DNA of 43,178 bases from Microcoleus sp. EPA2 (GCA_020882975.1 JAHRFD010000037.1:1-43178); one strand, 5' to 3'. Shown: positions 33,415 to 41,880, counted from the stretch's first letter. The notes: generated by a model from the letters alone, not told the origin. Program-made: numbers and translations.

Positions 33415-33530
33415 ATGGTATGTTACCGCTTATAGTAATGGTAGGCAACCACTTTAGGCAACCACTTTAGGCAACCTAGTTAAGTTACCTAACACATTAT
33501 GTAACCGCTTATAGAAATGGTATGTAACCC
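33415..33530. repeat. Duplicated repeat block, left copy
   Basis: This block contains TATGTAACCGCTTATAGAAA followed by TGGTATGTAACCC (33498-33530), a weaker copy at about 33418-33450, two CACTTTAGGCAAC repeats, and TAAGTTACCTAACA. The block recurs in altered form at 33820-33950, the two copies bracketing a tandem array. TATGTAACC occurs at both ends of each unit, as a direct repeat. It looks like a set of protein-binding sites. Confidence 0.6.
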
Positions 33531-33670
33531 CTCAGCATAATAAATAGTAAAAATTAGTGCTACACATAACTTTTGAGCGTAATAGTAAAACCTAGAACTG
33601 GTAAAGCTTTTAGGCTTTATGTCATTTTTTAATCTGTAGCCGTTGTTTAAGATTAAAATTTAATCGCTTT

Positions 33671-33802
33671 TTGTCTACAGTTTGTCTACAGCTTGTCTAC
33701 AGTTTGTCTACAGCTTGTCTACAGTTTGTCTACAGTTTGTCTACAGTTTGTCTACGGTTGTCTACAGCTTGTCTACAGCTTGTCTAGTAGTTGTCTATAC
33801 CT
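33671..33802. repeat. 12-unit tandem array of TTGTCTACAG(T/C)
   Basis: About twelve copies of the 11-base unit TTGTCTACAGT/C follow one another without spacers, the last three worn (CGG, TAGTAG, TATAC). At 11 bases, close to one turn of the helix, every site faces the same side, which suits cooperative binding by a plasmid protein such as an initiator or partition factor. There are no unique spacers, so it is not a CRISPR array. Confidence 0.75.
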
Positions 33803-33819
33803 ACCCACTTAATAGTGCT

Positions 33820-33950
33820 TTGCCGTTTATGGAAATGGTATGCAACTGCTTTATGCACCCCTGTTAAGTTACCTAAAATAATATGTAACCGCTTATGGGA
33901 ACGGTATGTAACCCTTTGTCTAGTTACCTACCCTGTTATTCAACCGCTTA
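33820..33950. repeat. Duplicated repeat block, right copy
   Basis: This copy holds GCCGTTTATGGAAATGGTAT, then TTAAGTTACCTAAAATAATA and TGTAACCGCTTATGGGAACG with GTATGTAACCC (33881-33913). These correspond to the left block at 33415-33530, so the block appears as a direct duplication flanking the tandem array. It ends 30 bases before the ATG of the 33981 gene and may be its control region. Confidence 0.6.
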
Positions 33951-33980
33951 TATTAAGCTATAGCACTGAAGGAATCCACT

Positions 33981-34283
33981 ATGACCATGAAAGTTTTTTT
34001 ACATACACGAAGATCAAAAAACACGGAAGGAGTCAACCAATATGCTGAATTTGCACGTATCCCAGTAGTTGGAGAGTACATCTCCCTACCCTCCAGTGAC
34101 GAGTATTGGTATAAAGTTGTACTTGTTCTCCATATACCCTTAACCGACGAAAGAAAAGAATTCCCCCCCGACCACAACGTTGAGGTATACGCCATAGGAG
34201 CGGATCATCTCAAGGCTCAAAAAGAATCAGGATATTTCCCAAAACCCCCAATAGCTTTTGATACTCTTGAGGGACTGAATTAA
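33981..34283 (+). CDS. Hypothetical protein downstream of tandem array
   Basis: This 100-residue protein starts at ATG 33981 (a second ATG follows two codons later) with GAAGGA upstream. It is largely beta: KVFLHTRRSKN, FARIPVVGEYISLPSSDEYW, YKVVLVLHIPL, NVEVYAIGADH. The sequence is like small DUF proteins seen in cyanobacterial genomes, but I cannot name a family. It is the only gene that could be regulated by the repeat block just upstream. Confidence 0.6.
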   Translation: MTMKVFLHTRRSKNTEGVNQYAEFARIPVVGEYISLPSSDEYWYKVVLVLHIPLTDERKEFPPDHNVEVYAIGADHLKAQKESGYFPKPPIAFDTLEGLN

Positions 34284-34286
34284 AAA

Positions 34287-34348
34287 TTGGAAAGGACAAA
34301 GCTTGCTAGGTATCGGATTCGAGCCTAGCGAGTCTGGCTACTTTCCAA
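34287..34348. repeat. Structured hairpin after the 33981 gene
   Basis: TTGGAAAG (34287-34294) pairs exactly with CTTTCCAA (34341-34348). Inside, GCTAGG pairs with CCTAGC around a loop containing GGATTCGAGCC, which recalls a tRNA T-arm. At 62 bases without D or anticodon arms it is not a tRNA gene. It starts three bases after the stop codon, so an mRNA 3' structure is plausible. Confidence 0.5.
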
Positions 34349-34866
34349 ACTGCAGGGCCAGAGATAAAAGTTACATTCCGTTACAATCCCAAAGCAAGTT
34401 CGATTTTCCTTACTTCCTTCTCTGACCAGGGGAGCTCTCCTTGAATTTTGACCTCAAGTTGGCAAGTTGCAGTTCATTTTTTGAGATTTTACGTCAAAAA
34501 AGGCGATCGCCTCAGTGTGCAGAGTAAGGGGTGCAGGTTGCAGAGTGAGGTTAGGTATCTCAAAAAGGCTTTATAAATGCCTAACACACCACACCCGAAG
34601 GCTAGGTCAGGATAGAGCCATATCCTGACCCTGGGCTTGGAACTCGTACAGCTTCCGTGAGTCTGCTTTGTTACTCATTACCGTTTCAATAAATGGCTAA
34701 CATCTACATCTAGCCATTTCGATAAATGGCTATCAGGTGCTTTGACCAAGCTTTGAGGACTGAATTAAACGCACCTCAATCAAACTTTAAGGGTTACACG
34801 AATCAAGCGAGGTGCGTCGATATTGGCTAGATTAGCCTCTTTTTCAAACTAAAATTTTCCACTGTT
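34349..34866. other. Non-coding region with two dyads
   Basis: No gene is visible. GGTCAGGATA (34605-34614) pairs exactly with TATCCTGACC (34621-34630) around a six-base loop, a stable hairpin. ACGCACCTC (34769-34777) pairs with GAGGTGCGT (34809-34817). AATGGCTA motifs recur in both orientations near 34690-34735. These may be regulatory or worn repeats. Confidence 0.5.
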
Positions 34867-35031
34867 TCAGTCATCCCCGGATCTCAGTAGATCCAGCCAC
34901 TGCTGGATTTCATTAGAGTTTGAAATAACAATTACCCTACCAGAATAAGTCTCTATCCTTAACCTGCCGTTCCTAAGTTCCCAAGTTTTTATTGAATCGA
35001 GATCAAGGTCTGAATCATTAATATTAGTCAT
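34867..35031 (-). CDS. Small acidic protein (54 residues)
   Basis: ATG 35029-35031 has a strong GAGGAG seven bases upstream. The protein is MTNINDSDLDLDSIKTWELR, NGRLRIETYSGRVIVISNSN, EIQQWLDLLRSGDD. It has a compact beta-beta-helix plan with a clear start and stop, which makes it a believable gene despite its size. No family recognised. It could be a small regulator or antitoxin-like protein. Confidence 0.6.
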   Translation of the reverse strand: MTNINDSDLDLDSIKTWELRNGRLRIETYSGRVIVISNSNEIQQWLDLLRSGDD

Positions 35032-35377
35032 TTAATGCTCCTCAAGGTCGAATATCTTGCTTTTCCATTTTAGATTAAGCTCTTGTGCATTTAATTTGAC
35101 AGCCAATTTTTTCATATACTGACCCTGAATTTAAAAGTGCTATGGCTAGGCGGGACAGACAATAGAGGCAATGGGAGGGATAGTAGAGAGTAGGGCGCAA
35201 TGTAAAACAGTTGGCAAAATGAGTAAGACAAACGTAAGACATCCTAACCCGACATGGCAAAGTTAACTATAACTGTTATAGCTTTCACCAGTATGTTGCA
35301 CAAGGCTAAACGTCTAAAACACAAGCCAGTCAAGAGTTAGGGGCTTTTGGGTTTGGTTCTAATTGTCGGGTGATTCT

Positions 35378-35645
35378 GGGGTATAGCCGAGATACGCGCA
35401 AAATAGGACAAGACGTAAAGTTTTGTAAATACAAGACAAAATGACTGGAAGTAGCAAAGCCTGAAATGTTTAGCAGTAAAAGATTTCCGTTTTTTGGGTT
35501 TGTACGAGGGCAGAGTATTACTACTACTCTGCTCTAGCTGACTGAGTGTTGGCAGCTTCTGTAGGCGGAAGGGACATTGAAAAGCGGGCATTGTTACAAA
35601 ACTTTACGTCGTGTCCTCGGAAAGCCCGTATCTCGGCTATACCCC
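35378..35645. mobile_element. MITE-like element, copy 2
   Basis: The 268-base element begins GGGGTATAGCCGAGATACG and ends CGTATCTCGGCTATACCCC, with good internal extension of the inverted repeat (GACGTAAAGTTTTGTAA against ACAAAACTTTACGTC). The left 150 bases match copy 1 at 19583 almost exactly and lie in the same orientation. Its right end supplies the G of the TAG stop of the coiled-coil gene that follows. No transposase gene is present. Confidence 0.8.
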
Positions 35646-36685
35646 TATCTAGTCCAAACTGTCGGGGAGATAATTTTAGCTGATAGATCATCTAAATAGA
35701 AATCGTAAACAGGTTCTCCTGATAATTCACAGCAAAGAGGTTCAATAATTTTAGTGAACGGATTCCAAACTATTGTTACAGTCCGTTTCGTTTTCTTTCT
35801 TTGCAACTCACATTGAATATGTACTGTAGGTAGATGGATAATCATTGCACTGTGCAACCAAGCTTCTACACTCATTGCATAACGCTCTTGGATATCTAAC
35901 AATTTTCGATCTAGCTCTCTATTAGTAGCTTCAATTCGAGCTAATTCTTTGTCTAATTCATCACCAATCAAATTTTTTAACTCAATCTTGTGGCGAATCC
36001 CAGAGCTAATCGTGTTGTAATAATCCTTGAGTCTTTCTTCATCCCTAGCTCTTGCTCTTGTTAATTTAGCCTGCCAATTATCTAAAGATTTTCCAATCAA
36101 TATTCCACTTTGATGTTCGATTAACTTCAACAACTCATCAAAAGGAATAGAAAATGGTGTTTCTTGATTATCCACATCCATTCTGTCAGACTCCCAAAAT
36201 AAAGCATCCCCAATTTGTACTGGTGTTACTCCTGTTATTTCATTGATAATAAACGAAACTAGACCAATCCTTTTTTCTTCGGCATTCGCTGTGTAAGCCA
36301 CATTACATAAAATGTAGCGAGTGGTTGATGGTTTAGCATCTACAAAACGAATTAACCCATTTTGAGGTTTGAATCTCTCTGGTATGCTTTTGTCAAATCC
36401 CGTAGCTTTTAGATAGCCATCAAATTTTACACCCAAGGCACTAATCTGCCCTTTAACAGCTAATAGTTCAGATAATTTATTTAATACTTCTGAATGATAA
36501 GTAACAAAAACACTTTGAGGTACATCAGTGATAGTTGTAAAAGTTACTTCTTCTGGTAGAGAAAGTAACGAGGCTATGTTTTCATTTAACAGCGCATTTA
36601 AAACGTGTTCCCCAGCCGGTTCAGCTATTCCGTCATGGAGAGCTACAATTTTTTCTAAAGTAGTAATTATTGGGTCTGATAACAT
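35645..36685 (-). CDS. Coiled-coil partner of the SNF2 helicase
   Basis: This 346-residue protein is encoded 19 bases after the SNF2 gene on the same strand, so the two probably form an operon. The middle has a long charged coiled coil (RARARDEERLKDYYNTISSG, then DELDKELARIEATNRELDRK). The C-terminal part has NPFTKIIEPLCCELSGEPVY, like the EPLxCxxCG zinc segment of known helicase partners but with Cys positions changed. The stop codon TAG is created where the gene meets the MITE, so the natural end may have been lost. It presumably supports the helicase in a defence or DNA-handling role. Confidence 0.65.
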   Translation of the reverse strand: MLSDPIITTLEKIVALHDGIAEPAGEHVLNALLNENIASLLSLPEEVTFTTITDVPQSVFVTYHSEVLNKLSELLAVKGQISALGVKFDGYLKATGFDKSIPERFKPQNGLIRFVDAKPSTTRYILCNVAYTANAEEKRIGLVSFIINEITGVTPVQIGDALFWESDRMDVDNQETPFSIPFDELLKLIEHQSGILIGKSLDNWQAKLTRARARDEERLKDYYNTISSGIRHKIELKNLIGDELDKELARIEATNRELDRKLLDIQERYAMSVEAWLHSAMIIHLPTVHIQCELQRKKTKRTVTIVWNPFTKIIEPLCCELSGEPVYDFYLDDLSAKIISPTVWTR

Positions 36686-36704
36686 ATTTAATCAAATCAA
36701 TTTT

Positions 36705-38414
36705 TCAAGCTTCAAAATCTTCGCCAAAAATCTGTTCATCCAGTTCTTGAATTTGCTCATATTGTTTTTGGGCTTTCAACAAATTATCTGCCAATTGCTC
36801 AAAGGCTTGATCTAATTCGGGTTTAACTTGATGCTTAAGCCAGATATCCATGACAACTTCACTAAAGTCAAATTCATCATCCACATTGCCTAAAATTGTT
36901 TCAATTTCTCCGACTACCAGTTCAAACATATTAATTTTGTCGTGCAGTATCCGCAGAATATACTCTTCGATACTGCCTTTGAGACAGAAGTTAAAAATAA
37001 AAACATCCTGGGTTTGTCCGATGCGGTGGATACGACCAATGCGCTGTTCAATTTTCATTGGGTTCCAGGGCAGGTCATAATTAACGATCGCATTAGCAAA
37101 CTGGATGTTACGTCCTTCTCCCCCTGTTTCCGATGCTAAGAGTACAGAAACATTATCCCGAAATGCGGCTATAGCCTCATCTTTCTGTTTAAGGGACATT
37201 CCGCCAGTAAATTCTGCAAAGGGGATATTTTCCGCTTGCAGCGTTTTAGCTAAATAGGTGCTAGTTGCTTTATGGGTTGTGAAAACTAAGGTTTTCTGGC
37301 GAGATTTGGAGAGCATCTCTACTAAGGTTTTTGCTTTCTCGACCTGCTTGACTTGGGATGCTCGTGCAGCTAAAGACTTCAGTTCTTCATCGGGTAGGCG
37401 GATAGTCAGTTGCTTGAGGGAGTCAGCTAAAGCATTAGGGGATGAACCCGCTCGCATTAGCAAATTAGTACGGGAGAGTCTGTCTAGTTTGTCCTCTGAA
37501 GAACGTAGATACTTGCTCAAGTCTTGGTAAAGTTTCTCCTCTCCGGCTGCCGGGGTAACGGTAATTGTGGTGGCGAAGCGTTTGGGCAGTTTGACATCTA
37601 CTAGGGCGCGGGTATTTCGTACCATAACTTCCCGCATCAGAGTGCGTAACTTTTCGGGATTTTTAGGGACTCGTCCATTCTTGGAATTGACGTATTCTTT
37701 TTTAAAAGCGGCTTCTGTTTGTAGCAGTCCCGGTTTGAGGAGGGTTAGCAGATTAAACAGTTCCACAAGGGAGTTCTGCACTGGCGTAGCAGTAAGCATG
37801 AGGATAAACCGCTTATTGAGGGCGTTGACCAGTTTCCAGTTGAGGGTACTGCGATTTTTTAGATGGTGTGCCTCATCGACAACAACCAAATCCCAAGTAC
37901 GACTGGTGACGTGAAGATAATGTTTAGCAGACTTAGCCGTGTTTAATGAAGCGATAATTCGCGGATTATTTGTCCAAAATTCGTCTATCGGTTGTTGTGG
38001 GTCACGGTTATCTGTGGTGATAGTAGCGATATTAAATTTGTCACTTAACTCTGATTGCCACTGGGAAACTAGGGATGCCGGAGTTAACACTAGGATGGAC
38101 TTTACCATCCCCCTAGCTAAGTATTCGGCGATGATTAGTCCCGCTTCAATGGTTTTACCCAATCCGACTTCATCCGCTAGTAATGCCCGTCCACCCATTT
38201 GTCTGAGGACTTTTCGGGCTGTTTCAATCTGATACCAGTATTTGTCGATAGCAGTTAATGTGGGTAGGCAAATGAGTTGGTCATAGTCTGCCATTACCGA
38301 GAGGTTAAACAGGTCTAAACGCGCTTCGTAGAAGTTAAGCGGGTCGTATTTACCAGCTTTCAGGGCTTCTAAGGCAGTGGAAGGATTGAATTGAAATGTA
38401 TAGTTTTTTTCCAT
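36705..38414 (-). CDS. SNF2/RapA-type DEAH helicase
   Basis: This 569-residue superfamily 2 ATPase contains all motifs: LLADEVGLGKTIEAGLI (I), ILVLTPASLVSQW (Ia), VVVDEAHHLKN (II), MLTATPVQN (III), TLVFTTHKATSTYLAK (IV), SETGGEGRNIQFANAIVNYD (V) and QRIGRIHRIGQTQDVFIF (VI). It would translocate on duplex DNA. It is shorter than RapA, with a minimal N-terminus, as in defence-associated SNF2 proteins. ATG 38412-38414 has AAGGAAAA about 12 bases upstream. The downstream coiled-coil gene is its likely partner. A nuclease partner, if needed, is not visible in this pair. Confidence 0.88.
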   Translation of the reverse strand: MEKNYTFQFNPSTALEALKAGKYDPLNFYEARLDLFNLSVMADYDQLICLPTLTAIDKYWYQIETARKVLRQMGGRALLADEVGLGKTIEAGLIIAEYLARGMVKSILVLTPASLVSQWQSELSDKFNIATITTDNRDPQQPIDEFWTNNPRIIASLNTAKSAKHYLHVTSRTWDLVVVDEAHHLKNRSTLNWKLVNALNKRFILMLTATPVQNSLVELFNLLTLLKPGLLQTEAAFKKEYVNSKNGRVPKNPEKLRTLMREVMVRNTRALVDVKLPKRFATTITVTPAAGEEKLYQDLSKYLRSSEDKLDRLSRTNLLMRAGSSPNALADSLKQLTIRLPDEELKSLAARASQVKQVEKAKTLVEMLSKSRQKTLVFTTHKATSTYLAKTLQAENIPFAEFTGGMSLKQKDEAIAAFRDNVSVLLASETGGEGRNIQFANAIVNYDLPWNPMKIEQRIGRIHRIGQTQDVFIFNFCLKGSIEEYILRILHDKINMFELVVGEIETILGNVDDEFDFSEVVMDIWLKHQVKPELDQAFEQLADNLLKAQKQYEQIQELDEQIFGEDFEA

Positions 38415-38458
38415 ATTTATAGTTTTTCCTTACTTGGTCTGCTAAACAGACCTGTCCG

Positions 38459-38716
38459 CTAGCCTAAAAGCTTTGCTAGGTAATAAGTGTAGTCATTATC
38501 CTTAGCGTTTGAGGCTAAGAATACGGGCGACCCACGGCTAGAACCCTTTATTGTACAGCAAGCGTTATGATGCTTGGTAGTGATACGGAAGTAGTGGTGA
38601 GACATAATCCTTGTCCCATAAGCAATACTTCGGACAGTTTTAGATCTAGTCGAGTCTCCGAAACCCTTACTGGCTATATGCTGGACTATTTTTTCAAGGT
38701 TTAAGTAAGCGCGCAC
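38459..38716 (-). CDS. Possible small protein
   Basis: This 85-codon frame starts at GTG (38714-38716) and reads RAYLNLEKIVQHIASKGFGD, then TRSKTVRSIAYGTRIMSHHY. Amino-acid use is plausible, but no family or ribosome-binding site supports it. A later in-frame ATG (MSHHYF) would make it much shorter. A hairpin GGTCTG/CAGACC (38437-38452) lies between it and the helicase gene. Could be a remnant or a non-coding region. Confidence 0.35.
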   Translation of the reverse strand: MRAYLNLEKIVQHIASKGFGDSTRSKTVRSIAYGTRIMSHHYFRITTKHHNACCTIKGSSRGSPVFLASNAKDNDYTYYLAKLLG

Positions 38717-38884
38717 TCGTTTCAGAAAATGCGTAAAAAATGGCAGGGCTTCCTCGCCCTCGGCTTACAGGGCCGTTAAAAAACTGTCCGAAGTATTGAT
38801 CAACAGGTTTTATCAAACATATTGATTGATTTTATGAACCTAAGCACTTTGTTTAAATTCTAGACAAATTTAAGGTAGCAACAA

Positions 38885-40798
38885 TTAATCCAGTTCAATG
38901 TTTTGGATTGGCTGTTTGTGCTGTTGGTTATTTTGTTTGTGACTTCGCTGTTCTTGCTCAATTAATTGTATCCAGATATCATTCCAACTTGACTGTGGAC
39001 TGACAACTTCTGCATTTGGCAGCAGCGCGAGCGCATTTTGAGCGAGCTGAGAATCTTCTGCCAGTGCTATAAGAACGCTATCAAGTTCTTGTAAGAATTG
39101 TGTAGGCAGTTGTGAAACTCGTTCAATTCCTATGTAAATTGTGGTGAGTTCTGTTGCAGAGTTATTCGGATTATTTTCTAGTTCAATCAGCAAAATTGAA
39201 AGGGCTTCTATTGGGTTACAAGCAATCACAGCTCGCTCAATTTCTCCAGTAGTGGCTACCCAGAAAGCAGCTTCAGATGACAGGGGATGGGTTGTAGTAA
39301 AGTTGCCTCTTTCATCGAGAACAAAAGCGAACCGGGCTTCTCCCTCAAGCGTCCGTGCCGTAAAGACAGCCTTTTCTGAGTCGGCATACAGCCAAGAATG
39401 AGAGTGCAATTTTTCAAGCAATTCTAAAGGTAAACTGTACTCGACTGCGAGATGCGATCGCACTTTTTGCCACTGAGCTTCATTCCTTTCAGGCAGGATT
39501 GACAGTTGTAACTCTAACTCATTTGCTGTTGCAGGAGTTGCAGGTGCGGTTGCTGCGAGTTCAGATTGTGACGACTCTAACTCATTTGCTGTTGCAGGAG
39601 TTGCAGGTGGGCTTGCTACTAACTCAGATTGTGACAACTCTAATTTATTTGGTGTTGCTGTTGCATTCGTTGCAGGTGCGGTTGTTTCTAGCTCAGATTG
39701 TGACGACTCTAGCTCATTTGCTGTTGCACTCGTTGCAGGTGCGGTTGTTTCTAGCTCAGATTGTGACGACTCTAGCTCATTTGCTGTTGCACTCGTTGCA
39801 GGTGCGGTTGTTTCTAGCTCAGATTGTGACGACTCTAACTCATTTGCTGTTGCAGATAGGGTTGTTTCTAACTCGGATTGTGACAACTCTAACTCATTTG
39901 CTGTTGCAGATAGGGTTGCTCCTAACTCGGATTGTGACGACTCTAGCTCATTTTCCTCTGCCTCACTGGGGGCGATAGCTAAGTGTTGTGGCTGCATTAA
40001 AGCCTCAATTAGGGCGTTATCTCGCCCTTTGTCATAGCTAACGCCTCGATGCTTCTGCAATCCACAAAAAGTGTAGGCTCTACCCAACTGAGTACCACTT
40101 AAAGCGACTCCATCTAAATTGTAAGAAATGCCTTTACTGAAGCCGATTCCAGTTCGAGTCAATCCGACTTGCACCTCTACGGCTTGTTGCTGCAACCGCT
40201 CAACGAATTCTGGCATACTTGGATTGTCTTGGGTAACTTCATCAATTAGGTCTTGCAATTGCACTCTGACACTCTTATTTCCCTTGCTTTGTAAGTACCT
40301 GTGTTCTCCTGTAGTCGGAGCTCGCTTATCTATTTCCCAACTGGGTGCAATAGTTTCTAAATTGTAGTCTCGTTCAAGCTGGCGAATTACCTCTTGGCTT
40401 TTGTAGTAATCCCAGCTATCATCAACGATACTTCCATCTAGGCGAATGCGACTGGCGACAATGTGAATGTGGTCATGGTCTGTATCGTTGTGCTTGACAA
40501 CTGCATACTGGTTGTTGTCAAATTCCATTGCTTTCATGTAGTCGGCTGCGATTGCTAGCCAGCGCTGGTCATTTTCAACAGAATCTTCTAGTTTCTGGGT
40601 GCTTGCGACTGATAAAGTGGCGTGAAAAACTGCTACTTTCAGGTTAGGTCTTAGTTGTCGGGCGATCGCAAATTCAGCAGCGAGTTCTTCAGGAGTCTGT
40701 CCGCACATAGTACCGCCAATTAAGTAAGCACCTTTTTTGCCGAGTACATAGTTCAGACAGCCCCTCCAGCCTGTACCTTTGATTTGTTTGCCAATCAT
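38885..40798 (-). CDS. MOB relaxase (mobilisation nuclease)
   Basis: This 637-residue protein starts at ATG 40796-40798. The N-terminal relaxase domain has the metal-binding HNDTDHDHIHIVASR (His103, His110, His112) and an upstream Tyr candidate within CLNYVLGKK (Tyr17). It nicks the plasmid oriT and leads transfer. Residues about 278-440 contain seven tandem repeats of roughly 18-23 residues built on NELESSQSEL-TT-APAT. The C-terminal part (ERAVIACNPIEALSILLIEL, TTIYIGIE) resembles a DUF3991/Toprim-like domain in worn form. The MobC gene lies 50 bases upstream in the same direction. No mating-pore genes occur, so the plasmid is at most mobilisable. Confidence 0.88.
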   Translation of the reverse strand: MIGKQIKGTGWRGCLNYVLGKKGAYLIGGTMCGQTPEELAAEFAIARQLRPNLKVAVFHATLSVASTQKLEDSVENDQRWLAIAADYMKAMEFDNNQYAVVKHNDTDHDHIHIVASRIRLDGSIVDDSWDYYKSQEVIRQLERDYNLETIAPSWEIDKRAPTTGEHRYLQSKGNKSVRVQLQDLIDEVTQDNPSMPEFVERLQQQAVEVQVGLTRTGIGFSKGISYNLDGVALSGTQLGRAYTFCGLQKHRGVSYDKGRDNALIEALMQPQHLAIAPSEAEENELESSQSELGATLSATANELELSQSELETTLSATANELESSQSELETTAPATSATANELESSQSELETTAPATSATANELESSQSELETTAPATNATATPNKLELSQSELVASPPATPATANELESSQSELAATAPATPATANELELQLSILPERNEAQWQKVRSHLAVEYSLPLELLEKLHSHSWLYADSEKAVFTARTLEGEARFAFVLDERGNFTTTHPLSSEAAFWVATTGEIERAVIACNPIEALSILLIELENNPNNSATELTTIYIGIERVSQLPTQFLQELDSVLIALAEDSQLAQNALALLPNAEVVSPQSSWNDIWIQLIEQEQRSHKQNNQQHKQPIQNIELD

Positions 40799-40848
40799 AA
40801 CCGTTTTGCAGTAGGTTTATTGCATCGATTGCTCAGGCTTGTTAAAAA

Positions 40849-41250
40849 TTAGCGAACTGTAGAATTGGTAAGGTTTGCAACTATTGTTTTAATAGCAGTT
40901 TGGTTTTGTTGAATGAGGTGCTGTACGCTTTCTAAGAGTCCTCTATTGACAATAACGGGTTCTCCCAATACCACAGCACTATTGCAAGCTTTAGCAATCT
41001 GATTGAGGTTGTTTCCGGCAACTCTAAGTTGGGCATTAATTTGGCACAAAACTTGATAGGCTTTCAAGTCAAATGCAGCTAGAGGGCGTGGCATGGCTCT
41101 TTTCAAAGCTGCACGACGGATGAAGTCGCTCATACTCAAATTTACTTGGTTCGCTAGTGTTTGAATTTGGCTATAATCCGAGTCTGTTAGGCGAATGTGG
41201 ATATGGTTTGATAGCCGTTCTCTGGGTCTTGCTTTCACTAAAGTTTTCAT
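40849..41250 (-). CDS. mobC: MobC-like relaxosome protein
   Basis: This 133-residue protein has an N-terminal ribbon-helix-helix: NHIHIRLTDSDYSQIQTLAN, then LSMSDFIRRAALKRAMPRPL. The C-terminal half shows the MobC pattern INAQLRVAGNNLNQIAKACN. MobC proteins bind oriT, melt the nick region and help the relaxase cut. The relaxase gene is directly downstream, so this is a mob operon. oriT is expected just upstream, around 41255-41400, but no nick site was identified with confidence. Confidence 0.85.
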   Translation of the reverse strand: MKTLVKARPRERLSNHIHIRLTDSDYSQIQTLANQVNLSMSDFIRRAALKRAMPRPLAAFDLKAYQVLCQINAQLRVAGNNLNQIAKACNSAVVLGEPVIVNRGLLESVQHLIQQNQTAIKTIVANLTNSTVR

Positions 41251-41549
41251 AGCTTTTAATCAGTAATCACACTATGAGCCAAGATACAAGTTAATAACTG
41301 TAATCTACAAGCGCTATTCAGGTGAATTTATATCCCCCATTTGGAGAGGGCTATTTAGACAGTTTATTAAGGTAGAGATTGACTATAATTTCCTTTCTTT
41401 GTATAAAATAGTGGGTTGAGGTGCGATCGCACTTGAATAAGTGATGAGCTTGTTGAATTGCTTTTGAAGTATTTCTTCCTATAATTTCTTATAGCTGTAT
41501 AATATTCAGCTTAAATCGTAGTACAAATAGTTACAATTGTCATTAAAGC

Positions 41550-41807
41550 TTAAAAAAGTATTAAACCCTCTGTTACGGTTAGGCTTCCGCATTCATGAGG
41601 GTGCATTATTTTTCTGTACTTAAAAGTCAGGTTTGTGATCACAAAAACATTGCTTGCTAGCATCCTTCTCCGCTTTTTTCCTTGGTTTCCCAGCTTGCAT
41701 AAATTTGAGTTTTTGTGAGTTTTTGTGAGTTTTTGTGAGTTTTTTGCTGCAAATACTGCCTCGACTTCAGCTAATAGTTCAAGCTGAGCTTGCATAGTTT
41801 TACTCAT
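41550..41807 (-). CDS. Possible small basic protein at inverted repeat
   Basis: This 85-residue frame starts at ATG 41805-41807. The first 22 residues form a helix (TMQAQLELLAEVEAVFAAKN), followed by a basic segment encoded by GAGTTTTTGT repeats (KTHKNSN) and GKKRRRML. The second half is encoded by a repeat shared with 42771-42852, so this may be a hybrid of gene and repeat. The reading is uncertain, with no family match. Confidence 0.35.
   Translation of the reverse strand: MSKTMQAQLELLAEVEAVFAAKNSQKLTKTHKNSNLCKLGNQGKKRRRMLASNVFVITNLTFKYRKIMHPHECGSLTVTEGLILF
41582..41659. repeat. Direct repeat, copy 1 of 2
   Basis: The last 39 bases (41621-41659, TAAAAGTCAGGTTTGTGATC onwards) are identical to 42814-42852. 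The preceding 40 bases are similar (ATTCATGAGGGTGCAT against ATTCATAAGGGTGCAT). The repeat contains the palindrome TTTGTGATCACAAA. The copies are 1.19 kb apart in the same orientation and bracket most of this gene-poor region. Confidence 0.75.
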
Positions 41808-41836
41808 GAAAACTCACAAAAACTCAAATTTATGCA
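41696..41836. repeat. 28-bp perfect inverted repeat
   Basis: TGCATAAATTTGAGTTTTTG with TGAGTTTT (41696-41723) is exactly complementary to 41809-41836. The left arm runs on into three to four tandem GAGTTTTTGT units. The loop of 85 bases contains the start of the small 41550 gene. It could form a long RNA or DNA hairpin controlling that gene, or be an origin or oriT element. Confidence 0.75.
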
Positions 41837-41880
41837 AAAAAACTCATGAAAAGCCAGTCTCAAAAAGTTAATTTTGAGGT

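Noticed and set aside
33671..33802. CRISPR array
   Set aside because: Units of 11 bases follow one another with no unique spacers and there are no cas genes.
34287..34348. Possible tRNA gene because of GGATTCGAGCC and a closed acceptor-like stem
   Set aside because: Only 62 bases, no D arm or anticodon arm, no CCA; reported only as a hairpin.
35075..35260. 61-codon minus-strand frame next to MITE copy 2
   Set aside because: Cys/Tyr/Leu-rich shadow-like sequence, no start signal; treated as non-coding.
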